Shown here: positions 45,824 through 54,742 of the stretch, one piece after another
Layout of the letters: the number at the start of each line of letters is the position of its first letter
How positions within the stretch are numbered: the first letter of the stretch is position 1
Source of the DNA: Pontibacterium sinense
Lineage (GTDB): Bacteria; Pseudomonadota; Gammaproteobacteria; Pseudomonadales; Balneatricaceae
NCBI RefSeq assembly: GCF_015209595.1
Contig: NZ_JADEYS010000018.1
Location: forward strand, 1 to 64,000
Direction of reading: 5' to 3'
Length of the DNA: 64,000 nucleotides
Made by a program: the position numbers and the translations under genes
The notes under the pieces: model-generated
The model's database searches: none
Seen by the model: only the letters and a program-made list of their open reading frames with translations
Told to the model about the DNA's origin: nothing

Positions 45824-46480
45824 ATGTCACTCCGAATAGGCGACGATGCGCCTGACTTTACCACTGAAACAACCGAAGGACGCATCAATTTTCACGAATG
45901 GATAGGAGATAGCTGGGCAATCCTCTTCTCACACCCCAAAGACTTCACACCTGTATGTACAACGGAGCTGGGGTATATGGCGAAGCTGAAGCCTGAATTT
46001 GAAAAGCGTAACTGCAAAACCATAGGGTTGAGCATTGATCCGGTCAGTGACCACAATGCATGGCTCAGTGATATCGCAGAAACTCAGGGACACGCCGTAA
46101 ACTACCCCTTGATCGGCGATCCGGATCTGGTCATTGCTAAGCTCTACGATATGATCCACCCAAACGCCAGTGGCAGCCAACCACGGACTGCTGTCGATAA
46201 TGCAACGATTCGCTCGGTGTTTATGATCGGTCCGGACAAAAAGATAAAAGCGACCCTCACCTATCCAATGAGTACCGGACGAAATTTTGATGAAGTACTG
46301 CGCTTATTGGATTCCTGTCAGTTAACCGCAACGCATAAAGTGGCAACACCTGTGAATTGGAAACAGGGAGAAGACGTGATTATCGTGCCTGCTGTATCTA
46401 ATGATGAAGCCAAGGAACGGTTCCCGGATGGCTGGAAAGCACCTAAACCTTACCTCCGGATTGTGCCACAACCTAAATAG
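45824..46480 (+). CDS. lsfA: 1-Cys peroxiredoxin (LsfA/Prx6 type)
   Basis: The product is 218 residues, the usual Prx6 length. The peroxidatic motif is P-K-D-F-T-P-V-C45-T-T-E. The long C-terminal domain with W-K-Q-G-E-D-V-I-I-V-P and P-D-G-W-x-x-x-K-P-Y-L-R is typical of the 1-Cys group. It reduces peroxides in the cytoplasm. It is monocistronic, with GGAGGTGAG before the ATG. Confidence 0.92.
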   Translation: MSLRIGDDAPDFTTETTEGRINFHEWIGDSWAILFSHPKDFTPVCTTELGYMAKLKPEFEKRNCKTIGLSIDPVSDHNAWLSDIAETQGHAVNYPLIGDPDLVIAKLYDMIHPNASGSQPRTAVDNATIRSVFMIGPDKKIKATLTYPMSTGRNFDEVLRLLDSCQLTATHKVATPVNWKQGEDVIIVPAVSNDEAKERFPDGWKAPKPYLRIVPQPK

Positions 46481-46518
46481 ATGCCTTTGAAACATAGTGG
46501 CTAGCGATCCTATCAAGA

Positions 46519-46550
46519 CAGCCCAGGGAGTCATTCAGCTTCCTGGGCTG
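46519..46550. terminator. Stem-loop between convergent genes
   Basis: CAGCCCAGG and CCTGGGCTG form a perfect 9-bp stem between lsfA and the convergent small gene. There is no T-run on either side, so intrinsic termination is uncertain. Confidence 0.45.
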
Positions 46551-46559
46551 CATTACAGC

Positions 46560-46703
46560 TTAACGTGTAGAAGGGTTATAAATGTGCTCGATATTGTGAC
46601 TAAACGTATCGCGATATTTATCTTCATCCATTCCCTGATCAGCAAACGCCAGACCTGCACTCATTCCGAGTACTGCCACAACGGCTAAGAATAACGACTT
46701 CAT
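46560..46703 (-). CDS. Small exported protein, 47 residues
   Basis: The ATG at 46703 follows AGGAG seven bases upstream. Residues 1-21 are a clear signal peptide (M-K-S-L-F-L-A-V-V-A-V-L-G-M-S-A-G-L-A-F-A). The mature part is only ~26 residues, acidic then His-containing, with D-K-Y-R-D-T-F-S-H-N. A longer in-frame start at 46781 lacks a binding site. Function unknown. Confidence 0.65.
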   Translation of the reverse strand: MKSLFLAVVAVLGMSAGLAFADQGMDEDKYRDTFSHNIEHIYNPSTR

Positions 46704-47043
46704 AGTGAACTCCTGAAGACCACAGGGTGTGGTCACGATGTATGTTCTAAGACTATTGCCGCATACATTTGTTCTGAACAAGGTACCAAGTTCGTTCTAA
46801 AGTAGTAATTTCACGCACAAATTCTCGCTCTGTTCTCTTTCGGTACAGTTAGATTTTCTACACTAGAACGCCCCATTCAATGCCTTGCCCTGCTACTTTT
46901 CGAATCAGCCTCTGTGTAAAATCACACGATCTAACACAATTCACACGGACGATGGCATTCAGCACCGATAAAGCAAAATAAAGCTAAGCTGCTATTTAAT
47001 ACAATGTGTCTTATGGCCTGAATTCCGGCAACAAGGAGTTACT
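46704..47043. other. Divergent intergenic region with TTGTTCTGAACAA palindrome
   Basis: No gene is supported. The 13-bp palindrome TTGTTCTGAACAA (46769-46781) lies 66 bp upstream of the small exported protein, with further GTTCTAA sequences at ~46744 and ~46795 and GTTCTCT at ~46834. It may be an operator; the regulator is unknown. Confidence 0.45.
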
Positions 47044-47817
47044 ATGAAAAAAGCACTAATCTGGTTACCTCTCGCAACGGCACTGAGCTTGCCGTTTGCT
47101 CACACTGCCACCGCAGGTTTTGGGGATTTCGTCAAAGGCCTGGAAGAAACCAGTAAAGAAGTGCTGGATAGCAGTCTGAGCGGCGGCGATTCAAGCAGTG
47201 TACTACCCACTAATCTGGATACCGACACCCTAATCCAAGGCCTAAAAGAAGCACTGGAGGTCGGAAGTCGTCGCGCAATTGATAGCATCAGTCAGGATGG
47301 CGGTTACCTCAACAATGCGAATATCCGCGTGCCGATGCCTGCACCGCTGGACAAAGCAGCATCACTTCTAAACCGCATGGGTATGGAAAAACAGGTTGAG
47401 CAGTTCGAACAGAGCATGAACCGCGCGGCTGAAAAAGCAGCGCCACATGCGACGGAGCTTATCGTTGGTGCACTGAAAGAGATGACGATCGAAGATGCCA
47501 AGCGTATCTATGAAGGTTCTGATAGCGCAGCAACCGAGTACTTTCGCGAGAAAACCTCCGCCCGCCTGACTGAGCTATTTAAACCCAGTATTGCTGAATC
47601 AATGGGCGAAGTGGGTGTAACTCGCTACTATGGCGCGGTCGCTGAAGAAGCTAAACAACTGCCCTATGTTGGCAACAACCTTAATATCAACTTAGAAGAC
47701 CACGTAACTGAAAAAGCGCTGGATGGATTGTTCACGGTACTCGCGGAAGAAGAGAAAAAGATTCGAGAGAATCCTGCTGCCCGCACCACTGATCTGCTGA
47801 AGAAAGTGTTTCAGTAA
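47044..47817 (+). CDS. DUF4197 periplasmic protein
   Basis: The product is 257 residues. It has a signal peptide (~1-24, ending T-A-T-A), then the DUF4197 domain: L-K-E-A-L-E-V-G-S-R-R-A-I, N-I-R-V-P-M-P-A-P-L-D-K-A and F-x-x-S-M-N-R-A-A-E-K-A. AAGGAG precedes the ATG. The family is common in gammaproteobacteria and has no known function. It has no operon partner. Confidence 0.9.
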   Translation: MKKALIWLPLATALSLPFAHTATAGFGDFVKGLEETSKEVLDSSLSGGDSSSVLPTNLDTDTLIQGLKEALEVGSRRAIDSISQDGGYLNNANIRVPMPAPLDKAASLLNRMGMEKQVEQFEQSMNRAAEKAAPHATELIVGALKEMTIEDAKRIYEGSDSAATEYFREKTSARLTELFKPSIAESMGEVGVTRYYGAVAEEAKQLPYVGNNLNINLEDHVTEKALDGLFTVLAEEEKKIRENPAARTTDLLKKVFQ

Positions 47818-47838
47818 ACGCTGCACATTTGAACGTTT

Positions 47839-47878
47839 GACCGCTCTTCTGTCGACATAGATTGGCAATAGAGCGGTC
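47839..47878. other. Stem-loop after the DUF4197 gene
   Basis: GACCGCTCT and AGAGCGGTC form a perfect 9-bp inverted repeat with a 22-base loop, 22 bp beyond the stop. There is no T-run, so its role as a terminator is uncertain. Confidence 0.45.
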
Positions 47879-48002
47879 ATGTATCTCCAGCTCCGCCGAT
47901 TTTCGTGTTCCGCCCCCCGCTTTCTGTTTAACAACGCTATCCGCAGAAACCTCTCAAAGGATCAATACTACCCCATAAGATAACGGTATAAATTTATACT
48001 TT

Positions 48003-48039
48003 AAAAAACCAGGGTTCCATTACAGATGAATAACCCCGG
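48003..48039 (-). terminator. Intrinsic terminator of yebG
   Basis: On the minus strand CCGGGGTT and AACCCTGG pair with one mismatch and are followed by TTTTTT. It begins 24 bp beyond the yebG stop. Confidence 0.65.
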
Positions 48040-48062
48040 CTTTTTCGGCCCTGCCATCAACG

Positions 48063-48380
48063 TTACCCTTCCGCAGCGTGATCCAGTGCCTCAGTTTGTT
48101 TTGCCGCTTTAGTTTTCTTTTGCTCCGAAGAAACCACTTTCGGTGTTGGAATATCCTTTACACTTTTTAGCAGCTCCATAAAATCGGTGCGACTGTTCAG
48201 GATCATCTCCGCAGCAGTATCCGCCTGTGCTTCACTCAGGCCCGTGGCGATGAGTTTGTCCGCCATCTCATACATAACATCGGTACGCTTATCGATGATG
48301 TTTGCCAGCTTAGAATCCATGTACTCTCCTACTACCTTGCCGTTCCTGTCGATCACGCGGTATACAATTTCAATGGCCAT
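48063..48380 (-). CDS. yebG: SOS-inducible YebG family protein
   Basis: The product is 105 residues. The start M-A-I-E-I-V-Y-R-V-I and the D-F-M-E-L-L-K-S-V-K-D-I-P-T-P-K-V segment match the YebG family, whose E. coli member (96 residues) is DNA-damage inducible. The tail is Lys/Ala-rich. AGGAGG precedes the ATG, and a LexA box lies 40 bp upstream, which supports SOS control here. Confidence 0.88.
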   Translation of the reverse strand: MAIEIVYRVIDRNGKVVGEYMDSKLANIIDKRTDVMYEMADKLIATGLSEAQADTAAEMILNSRTDFMELLKSVKDIPTPKVVSSEQKKTKAAKQTEALDHAAEG

Positions 48381-48419
48381 CTGGCGCCTCCTGACTTTTT
48401 GAAAGGATCAAAACACGAA

Positions 48420-48439
48420 TACTGGCTAAATATACAGTA
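48420..48439. promoter_or_regulatory. LexA (SOS) box of yebG
   Basis: TACTGGCTAAATATACAGTA fits the gammaproteobacterial LexA consensus CTG-N10-CAG with TA flanks. It ends 40 bp upstream of the yebG start. Confidence 0.9.
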
Positions 48440-48611
48440 TTTTTTAATTTGTGCAATTGGCGATCAACTTCGACTCTCCGCCACACCCATTACAGGTTTC
48501 ACAAGGCTATGATCTATTTACAAATCTTTTACAAAGTTCGAAGCTTTATCTGACTTTTCCATCGGGCCGCTGACATAAAGTGATGACATCAACTCCACAA
48601 GGACACCGGTT

Positions 48612-49946
48612 ATGAATATTCGATTTGTCTCACTCAGCACGCTTCTACTGCCACTTGTGGCTATTGTCCTGAGTCTTTCTACCGCACAGGCACGTGAGAT
48701 TACGCTGACGACCAACCTGGCAACACCGGTCATGGCGGCAGACGAAACTCACAAAACCTTTATCAAAATATCGTTGGAAGGCTTTAAGCAGGAACAACAC
48801 GAAGAGCGTATCCCTGCCAACATCGCCATTGTGCTCGACAAGTCAGGCTCGATGAATGGCGATAAGATTCAACAGGCGAGGAAAGCTGCCATCATGGCTA
48901 TCAAGCGATTGAACGCACAGGACATAGTGTCAGTGGTGAGTTACGACTCCCGTGTTCAGGTCGTGGTGCCGGCGACCAAGGTCAGCGATAAACATCAGAT
49001 CGCTAACGCCATTCGTAATATTCGCGCAAACGGCAACACCGCCCTGTTTGCCGGTGTAAGCAAAGGCGCACAAGAACTGCGCAAGTTTCTTGACCACAAC
49101 AAAGTCAATCGCGTCATTCTGCTTTCTGACGGTTTAGCGAACGTGGGCCCCAGCAGTGCGAATGAACTCGGAAAACTAGGGTTGTCTCTGGCCAAAGAAG
49201 GCATGAGTGTCACAACGATTGGCCTGGGTCTGGGTTACAACGAAGACCTGATGACTCAGCTTGCGGGGTTCAGCGACGGTAACCATGCTTTTGTTGAAAA
49301 TGCAGAAGATCTGGCACAAGTTTTTCAATACGAGTTTGGTGATGTGCTGTCTGTTGTCGCGCAGGGCGTGAATATCAACATTCACTGCAAAAACGGCATC
49401 AAGCCCCTGCGCATTCTGGGTCGAGAGGCGGAGATACGAGGAAATCGCATCACAACGCGCATGAATCAGCTCTATAGTGAACAGGAAAAATTTATCATTT
49501 TGGAAGTTGAGGTCCCTGCGCGTGGCGTAACTAATGATCTGGAGGTTGCCGAGGTCGATGTAAGCTACACCAACCTGTATAGCCAGCAAGCTCAATCCTT
49601 GAAAAACCGGGTTCTCGCAAGCTTCAGCCAATCAGACAAACAGATTCAGGAAGCGGTAGACGTCAAAACCTACGAAGCGGCTGCAGAACAGGTCGCAAAT
49701 GAGGAGAGCCGCAAAGCGATCCAGCTACGTGATCAGGGGGATATAGAAGGTGCACGATCTGTCCTTAAGAGCAGCGCGACCTATCTTGATACGCTAGGCC
49801 AGAGTCTGTCATCACCTAAACTGCTTGAACAGAAAGCCGAAGCGCTACAGGATGCTGAAGAGTTAGAAAACGATCAGGACTGGAACAAAAAACGTAAAGA
49901 GCTGAAAGAACGTCAGTACAAGCGCGCCACACAACAGAGCTACTGA
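48612..49946 (+). CDS. Exported von Willebrand factor A domain protein
   Basis: The product is 444 residues. The signal peptide ends near A-Q-A (residue 27). The VWA domain (~65-250) has an intact MIDAS: D-K-S-G-S, a later T (G-N-T-A-L-F) and D (L-L-S-D-G-L-A). The C-terminal ~120 residues are helical and charged (R-D-Q-G-D-I-E-G-A-R). It is followed by a histidine kinase after 29 bp and a response regulator, so it may be part of the same signalling unit. The partner is unknown. Confidence 0.88.
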   Translation: MNIRFVSLSTLLLPLVAIVLSLSTAQAREITLTTNLATPVMAADETHKTFIKISLEGFKQEQHEERIPANIAIVLDKSGSMNGDKIQQARKAAIMAIKRLNAQDIVSVVSYDSRVQVVVPATKVSDKHQIANAIRNIRANGNTALFAGVSKGAQELRKFLDHNKVNRVILLSDGLANVGPSSANELGKLGLSLAKEGMSVTTIGLGLGYNEDLMTQLAGFSDGNHAFVENAEDLAQVFQYEFGDVLSVVAQGVNINIHCKNGIKPLRILGREAEIRGNRITTRMNQLYSEQEKFIILEVEVPARGVTNDLEVAEVDVSYTNLYSQQAQSLKNRVLASFSQSDKQIQEAVDVKTYEAAAEQVANEESRKAIQLRDQGDIEGARSVLKSSATYLDTLGQSLSSPKLLEQKAEALQDAEELENDQDWNKKRKELKERQYKRATQQSY

Positions 49947-49975
49947 TCTAACCACCATCAGGGACAGAGATTATT

Positions 49976-51811
49976 TTGAAAACCAAAACACCGATCCTGC
50001 TAGCTTGCCTGATTATCGTGCCTGTTTTACTGCTGGCATGGTTCGGTGTTCGCCTGCAACACAACCAGCAACAGCTGGTAACACTGCAACTTGGTTCACT
50101 GATTGAATCCCAGCTCTCCGATGTTGACCAACAACTAATCGATCACTTCTCTCGCCTGCAAACCGCACTGGATGCAGAACTCGACACACTTATTCAAGAC
50201 AACAGCAGTGTTTACCGTACATCAACGCTTAATACACTTATTGCACGCAGTCCGCAGATCTCGCATATTTTTGTGCTAAACCCCTCAGGTGAACGCGAAT
50301 ACCCATCACCCTCCGCTGACCTCACGCAGAGCGAACAGCGTTTCCTGCGTAAGACAGCAGACCTGCTCAATAACCCTGCTCTTTTTGCAGATACACCTGA
50401 GGATATTCATGTTGAACCTGTGATCAGCGCCACTCAAAACGCACCCGCACAGTATTTACGAAGTGAACCGATTCCCGCCCAGAAACGGCAACAACCACTC
50501 GAAATTACAGCACGCTCCAGTCGCTCCGTCGTTTATGATGGAGGTGTTGCCAGCGATAAAGTCGCATCAGATATGTTTATTGCTGAAACCGAATTAGCGG
50601 CACACGATAGAGCCCCTGCTATTGCACCTGAAGACCCGATAACCACGTCCGGCTGGATAGCATGGTATGCCGATACCGAGCTACAACACATCTACTGGCG
50701 TCGAAGCGCACAAGGCGTGGTTATTGGCTTCGCTCTCAACAGCGCGCGCCTCACATCCGATTTGATCGCGGCACTGCCCGCGAGCCAGCAGACTGAGTTG
50801 GGTAACGATCCGTTACGCAACGCAGAGATTCGCTTGATCAACAGCCGTGGTGAACAGATATACGCGTGGGGACACCTGGATGAAGCCATCCGTGATGCCA
50901 TAGCCAAACCCCAGAAAATATTGCCTCTGAGTCATCCACTCGGTAGCTGGCGCTTGGAATATGTTGCACCAAAAATCACTGCTAACAGCGATAGCTGGAT
51001 GGGTATCAGTCTGGTCATGGTAACAACGCTGTTGGGCCTGTCGCTGATCGCTTGGTTGGTCTATCGCGAGCATCAACGTGATATGCGCATGGCGCAGCAG
51101 CGGGTGAATTTCGTTAATCAGGTCTCCCACGAACTGAAAACACCACTAACGAACGTGCGCATGTATGCCGAGATGCTGGAACATAACCTGCCGGACGAGC
51201 CCGAATCGGACCGGGCGCAGCGTTACATCAGCGTTATCAGCAACGAAAGCCTCCGCCTATCCCGCCTGATTGATAACGTGCTGAGCTTTTCTCGCGTTGG
51301 GCGTGGCACTTATAAAATCAACCCAACACCCGGTTTACTTTCAGAGTGTATCAATACTGTCATTGAGAATTTTATACCGGCCCTCTCTCAGCGTGGCTTG
51401 TCTGTTCGCTACGACACACAAGACGATCCGCACGTGAACTTTGACTGTGGCGCGTTGGAGCAAATTCTTAACAACTTACTCAGCAATTGTGAAAAATACG
51501 CCTCCAATAGCGGCGAGATAACCATCACCAGCTGGATGGATGGGCATTTCATCCGCATCCGATTAAGTGACAAGGGTCCCGGCATTAGCAAGGCGGATCA
51601 CAGCCAGGTATTTTCGCCCTTCTATCGCTGCAGCAATCAATTGACTGATGGTGTAACCGGTACGGGGATTGGATTGGGTTTAGCCCGTGAACTTGCGCGC
51701 AGTCATGGAGGTGACCTGATTCTCGAAACCAGCACCACAGGCGCAAGTTTTCTGATTTCACTGAACATTGACTCGTCTGCCTCAACCCACGCACCTGGAG
51801 ACACACAATGA
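49976..51811 (+). CDS. Sensor histidine kinase
   Basis: The product is 611 residues from a TTG start. Membrane helices at ~5-24 and ~342-362 enclose a large periplasmic sensor of ~315 residues with no recognised fold. The HisKA domain has F-V-N-Q-V-S-H385-E-L-K-T-P-L. The HATPase domain has N-N-L-L-S-N-C-E-K-Y-A, D-K-G-P-G-I and G-T-G-I-G-L-G-L. It overlaps the response regulator by 4 bp. The signal is unknown; the VWA protein upstream is a candidate input. Confidence 0.92.
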   Translation: MKTKTPILLACLIIVPVLLLAWFGVRLQHNQQQLVTLQLGSLIESQLSDVDQQLIDHFSRLQTALDAELDTLIQDNSSVYRTSTLNTLIARSPQISHIFVLNPSGEREYPSPSADLTQSEQRFLRKTADLLNNPALFADTPEDIHVEPVISATQNAPAQYLRSEPIPAQKRQQPLEITARSSRSVVYDGGVASDKVASDMFIAETELAAHDRAPAIAPEDPITTSGWIAWYADTELQHIYWRRSAQGVVIGFALNSARLTSDLIAALPASQQTELGNDPLRNAEIRLINSRGEQIYAWGHLDEAIRDAIAKPQKILPLSHPLGSWRLEYVAPKITANSDSWMGISLVMVTTLLGLSLIAWLVYREHQRDMRMAQQRVNFVNQVSHELKTPLTNVRMYAEMLEHNLPDEPESDRAQRYISVISNESLRLSRLIDNVLSFSRVGRGTYKINPTPGLLSECINTVIENFIPALSQRGLSVRYDTQDDPHVNFDCGALEQILNNLLSNCEKYASNSGEITITSWMDGHFIRIRLSDKGPGISKADHSQVFSPFYRCSNQLTDGVTGTGIGLGLARELARSHGGDLILETSTTGASFLISLNIDSSASTHAPGDTQ

Positions 51812-52512
51812 ATGTCCTGATCGCCGAAGACGATATGAATATTCGTCTGGGCCTGAAAGACCTGCTCGAAGCTGAAGGCTATCACTGTACCGAAGCGGAA
51901 GACGGCGAAGTCGCATTGGAGCAATATCACGCTATTAAGCCTGACTTGATCTTGCTGGATATCATGATGCCAAAACAGGACGGTTACAGTGTATGTCGAC
52001 AGATTCGACAGGATGACGTATTGGTGCCAGTGATTTTCATCACCGCAAAATCGGAAGAGATCGATCAGGTCGTAGGTCTGGAGCTCGGGGCAGATGACTA
52101 CATCAAAAAACCGTTTGGTACACGTGAAGTGATCGCTCGAATTCGTGCGGTGACCCGGCGGGCGCTCGCCAATCAAAACACCCATCCAAACAACGCTCCA
52201 AACAACGATGCCCGTTCATTTGAAATGGCAGACCTGCACGTATTTCCCGATGAGCTACGCGCACAGCGTAATAACACCGTGATTGAACTAAGCCTGCGGG
52301 ATCTGAAAATTCTTCAGTTGCTGCACACTGAGCAAGGCAAAGTTGTAGATCGGGATACGATTTTTAATCACTGCTGGGGACGTGATTATATGCCGAGCAG
52401 CCGTACGCTGGACCAGCATATCTCCAAGTTGCGCAAGAGCATTGAAGTGGACCCGCGTCATCCGCAGATTGTGCGGACAGTACACGGACTGGGATACCGT
52501 TACGACGGATAA
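51808..52512 (+). CDS. OmpR-family response regulator
   Basis: The product is 234 residues. The receiver domain has E7/D8/D9, phosphoacceptor D51 in L-I-L-L-D-I-M-M-P, T in F-I-T-A-K and K in K-K-P-F. The winged-helix DNA-binding domain (~135-232) ends R-T-V-H-G-L-G-Y-R-Y. It pairs with the kinase through an ATGA overlap. Targets are unknown. Confidence 0.95.
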   Translation: MNVLIAEDDMNIRLGLKDLLEAEGYHCTEAEDGEVALEQYHAIKPDLILLDIMMPKQDGYSVCRQIRQDDVLVPVIFITAKSEEIDQVVGLELGADDYIKKPFGTREVIARIRAVTRRALANQNTHPNNAPNNDARSFEMADLHVFPDELRAQRNNTVIELSLRDLKILQLLHTEQGKVVDRDTIFNHCWGRDYMPSSRTLDQHISKLRKSIEVDPRHPQIVRTVHGLGYRYDG

Positions 52513-52552
52513 CTCAACACATAGCTAACTGAATACGCGTCAATCCTCAGCC

Positions 52553-53164
52553 TCAGGTTGGCGCACCACGATAGTAATGCCAAAGGAACAGCGAACCGAC
52601 ACTGCGCCAGGGCGCCCAATGCGCAACCAGATCGCGGGCCTGTTTCGGCGTTGGTTTTTGTTCCAGACCTTTCAACCGCCCCAAGGCGATCAAGATCGCC
52701 AGATCATCTGCCGGGAAAATGTCCTGCCGATGTAACGAGAACATCAAATAGATCTCAGCACTCCAGCGGCCAAATCCCCGCAATGAAGTAATCGATTCGA
52801 TTGCTTCCGCGTCACTCAAGTTCACCAGACCTTCCGCGTCAAACCTGCCGGCCAATTGTGCCTCAGCCAACCCCTTTGCGTACTCAATTTTACGGAACGA
52901 CATGCCAGCATCACGCAGCGTCTGGTCCTCAACCGCAAGCACCCCTTGAGCAGAGAGTTCCGGTAAGGTCGATTCTACCCTGCCTCGAATTGCATTAGCG
53001 GCTTCTGTTGAAACTTGCTGTCCAATAATAATCGATAAAAATGCACCGAAACCGGTCGGACGCACCCGCGCCGCAGGCGGCCCCAACAGCTCGAACGCTT
53101 TCGCAACATCTGCATCAATATTGGCCAATGCAGTCATGCCTTTCAGAATCTGCTTGTCATCCAT
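52553..53164 (-). CDS. DNA-3-methyladenine glycosylase (HhH-GPD family)
   Basis: The product is 203 residues. It has I-I-I-G-Q-Q-V-S-T-E-A-A, the helix-hairpin-helix L-R-G-F-G-R-W-S-A-E and the catalytic Asp in F-P-A-D-D-L-A-I. It is smaller than AlkA and lacks the N-terminal beta domain, like many short bacterial members. It removes alkylated purines in base excision repair; substrate range cannot be read here. Confidence 0.88.
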   Translation of the reverse strand: MDDKQILKGMTALANIDADVAKAFELLGPPAARVRPTGFGAFLSIIIGQQVSTEAANAIRGRVESTLPELSAQGVLAVEDQTLRDAGMSFRKIEYAKGLAEAQLAGRFDAEGLVNLSDAEAIESITSLRGFGRWSAEIYLMFSLHRQDIFPADDLAILIALGRLKGLEQKPTPKQARDLVAHWAPWRSVGSLFLWHYYRGAPT

Positions 53165-53186
53165 CTCAAGATCTCAACGGCTGATA

Positions 53187-54185
53187 TCAGTGCGGATACA
53201 CCAGCATAGCCTGAAACGTCATATTGATCAGCGTAAAACGAGCACCGGTAGGGCTTGAATCCTCCTCCCTCACACTCATTCGATCAATCACCACCCGTAC
53301 CCGCCAGTCCTCTCCTTGCTGCTCTAGAACAAGCTCACGTTTCGAGTGGCTCGGGTTACGGATCACTTCGGCTGCAACGAACGCCAGTAAATCAAACGAA
53401 ACCGTTTTAATAGCGGGCAATTCAAAACTAAGAAGTTCGTTTTGATAACGGGCTGATAACGGTGCTGTTGCCGCAAACGTATGGGTCCATGGATTTTTCT
53501 CAACACACCGCGTATCACCACAATACAGAGTAACCCGTGGTGTGATCTGCTGAAATCCAGTGATATCCCGCACCCTGTTTGCATCTGAACTAGTCAGGCT
53601 AAACACTCTGTCACCCCCTATTCCCTGAGTCTCGTACTCACTGATCAGCTCAATTCCCATCGTCTCGGCAAACGTCTGTACGCGTGCAGGGTTTTCGCGC
53701 TCAGATTCGGGTAACCATGTATTAATTTCGTCCAACCTGCCTCGTTTGCGCAGATAGCGGAGAATTGAACTTATACTTTTCTGATGCTCAAACCTCAGAG
53801 TATCTGGCGCCTGAACTAATTCGCCATCCTCCAGCATGCCATACTGTTGGAGCAGCATCTCCAAACGCCCAATCTGGCTATTGACCGATAGGTTCGTTGC
53901 ACTCAACGGTCCGACTGACGCAACAATCAGCAGTAACGCCAGCGATAGAAACAAGTTTTTGAGTGCAGGCTTAAACAGCGCATACGCCACGGCAAGGCCA
54001 CCGAGCCAAATCACCGACACGGCTACGAAATAACGCGACTCAGTGACGCCGTATTGATCTACACGCTGGTACAACGCTAAAGCTTGTACCACAACGGGAA
54101 TGATCAGTGCGGGGAAAAAATAACGCTGAAATAATCGTACGAAAAGCCCACCCTGCTGCCTTAATGGCCAGCCAAAAGTGATGCG
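53187..54185 (-). pseudogene. 5'-truncated DUF4153 gene
   Basis: The open frame encodes the C-terminal half of a DUF4153 membrane protein: Y-Q-R-V-D-Q-Y-G-V-T-E-S-R-Y, a following pair of hydrophobic helices, L-S-V-N-S-Q-I-G-R-L-E and I-S-S-I-L-R-Y-L. Homology continues upstream of the first usable start (GTG at 54092, 301 residues) as L-F-V-R-L-F-Q-R-Y-F-F-P-A-L, right up to an in-frame stop at 54186-54188. The frame there overlaps the end of the next gene. Full-length family members are near 500-600 residues, so the N-terminal half has been lost. A short protein from the GTG may still be made. Confidence 0.6.
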
Positions 54186-54643
54186 TTATCGGAGGGCCCG
54201 GCTACCAAAGGATGTTTCTTGCGGACACTGATCTTCTCTATACCACTAGTGAGAAGTAAATAGCCACCCACCGCAAACGCCAATACAAATAACGTTAAAA
54301 ACAAGGAACCAAAAAACCAAAGAATGGATTCAGTCGCCGCGTAGATGATAAAGCCGCCTAGCCCATTACTGAACGCATAGATCCCCCCGCAAAGAACCAT
54401 CAGGGCACTGGCTAAGTTGGTAAAAATGGTAAGTGAACTTGCGATTGAAACGCTGCGATCACAGCGTTGGCAGGTAAAACGTAACCCGTGTTCACGGCCC
54501 GGGCCTTCATACTGTTCGGCCTCTTTGGCTGTCACGATCATTTGACCATCACATTGGCTACAGGCTCGGACCCATTTGGAATCATGTTCACTAACAGGTA
54601 GATCAATCAGGCCACTTTCGAGTGTTTTATCATCTCTATCCAT
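54161..54643 (-). CDS. Zinc-ribbon membrane protein of unknown function
   Basis: The product is 160 residues. C-S-Q-C (~33-36) and C-Q-R-C (~58-61) form a likely zinc ribbon. Two membrane segments follow (~70-98 and ~105-130), then a basic tail. It is not a known DUF4153 part and lies exactly where the N-terminal half of the neighbouring DUF4153 gene would be expected. Function unknown. Confidence 0.65.
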   Translation of the reverse strand: MDRDDKTLESGLIDLPVSEHDSKWVRACSQCDGQMIVTAKEAEQYEGPGREHGLRFTCQRCDRSVSIASSLTIFTNLASALMVLCGGIYAFSNGLGGFIIYAATESILWFFGSLFLTLFVLAFAVGGYLLLTSGIEKISVRKKHPLVAGPSDNASLLAGH

Positions 54644-54742
54644 GATTCAGCCCGACATCAGTCTCAATTGATTGAACTTCACGTTAGCACAGCGCCCAAC
54701 ATTTAGTGAAGATAATACTCACACTAAAACTGAGCGTATTGA

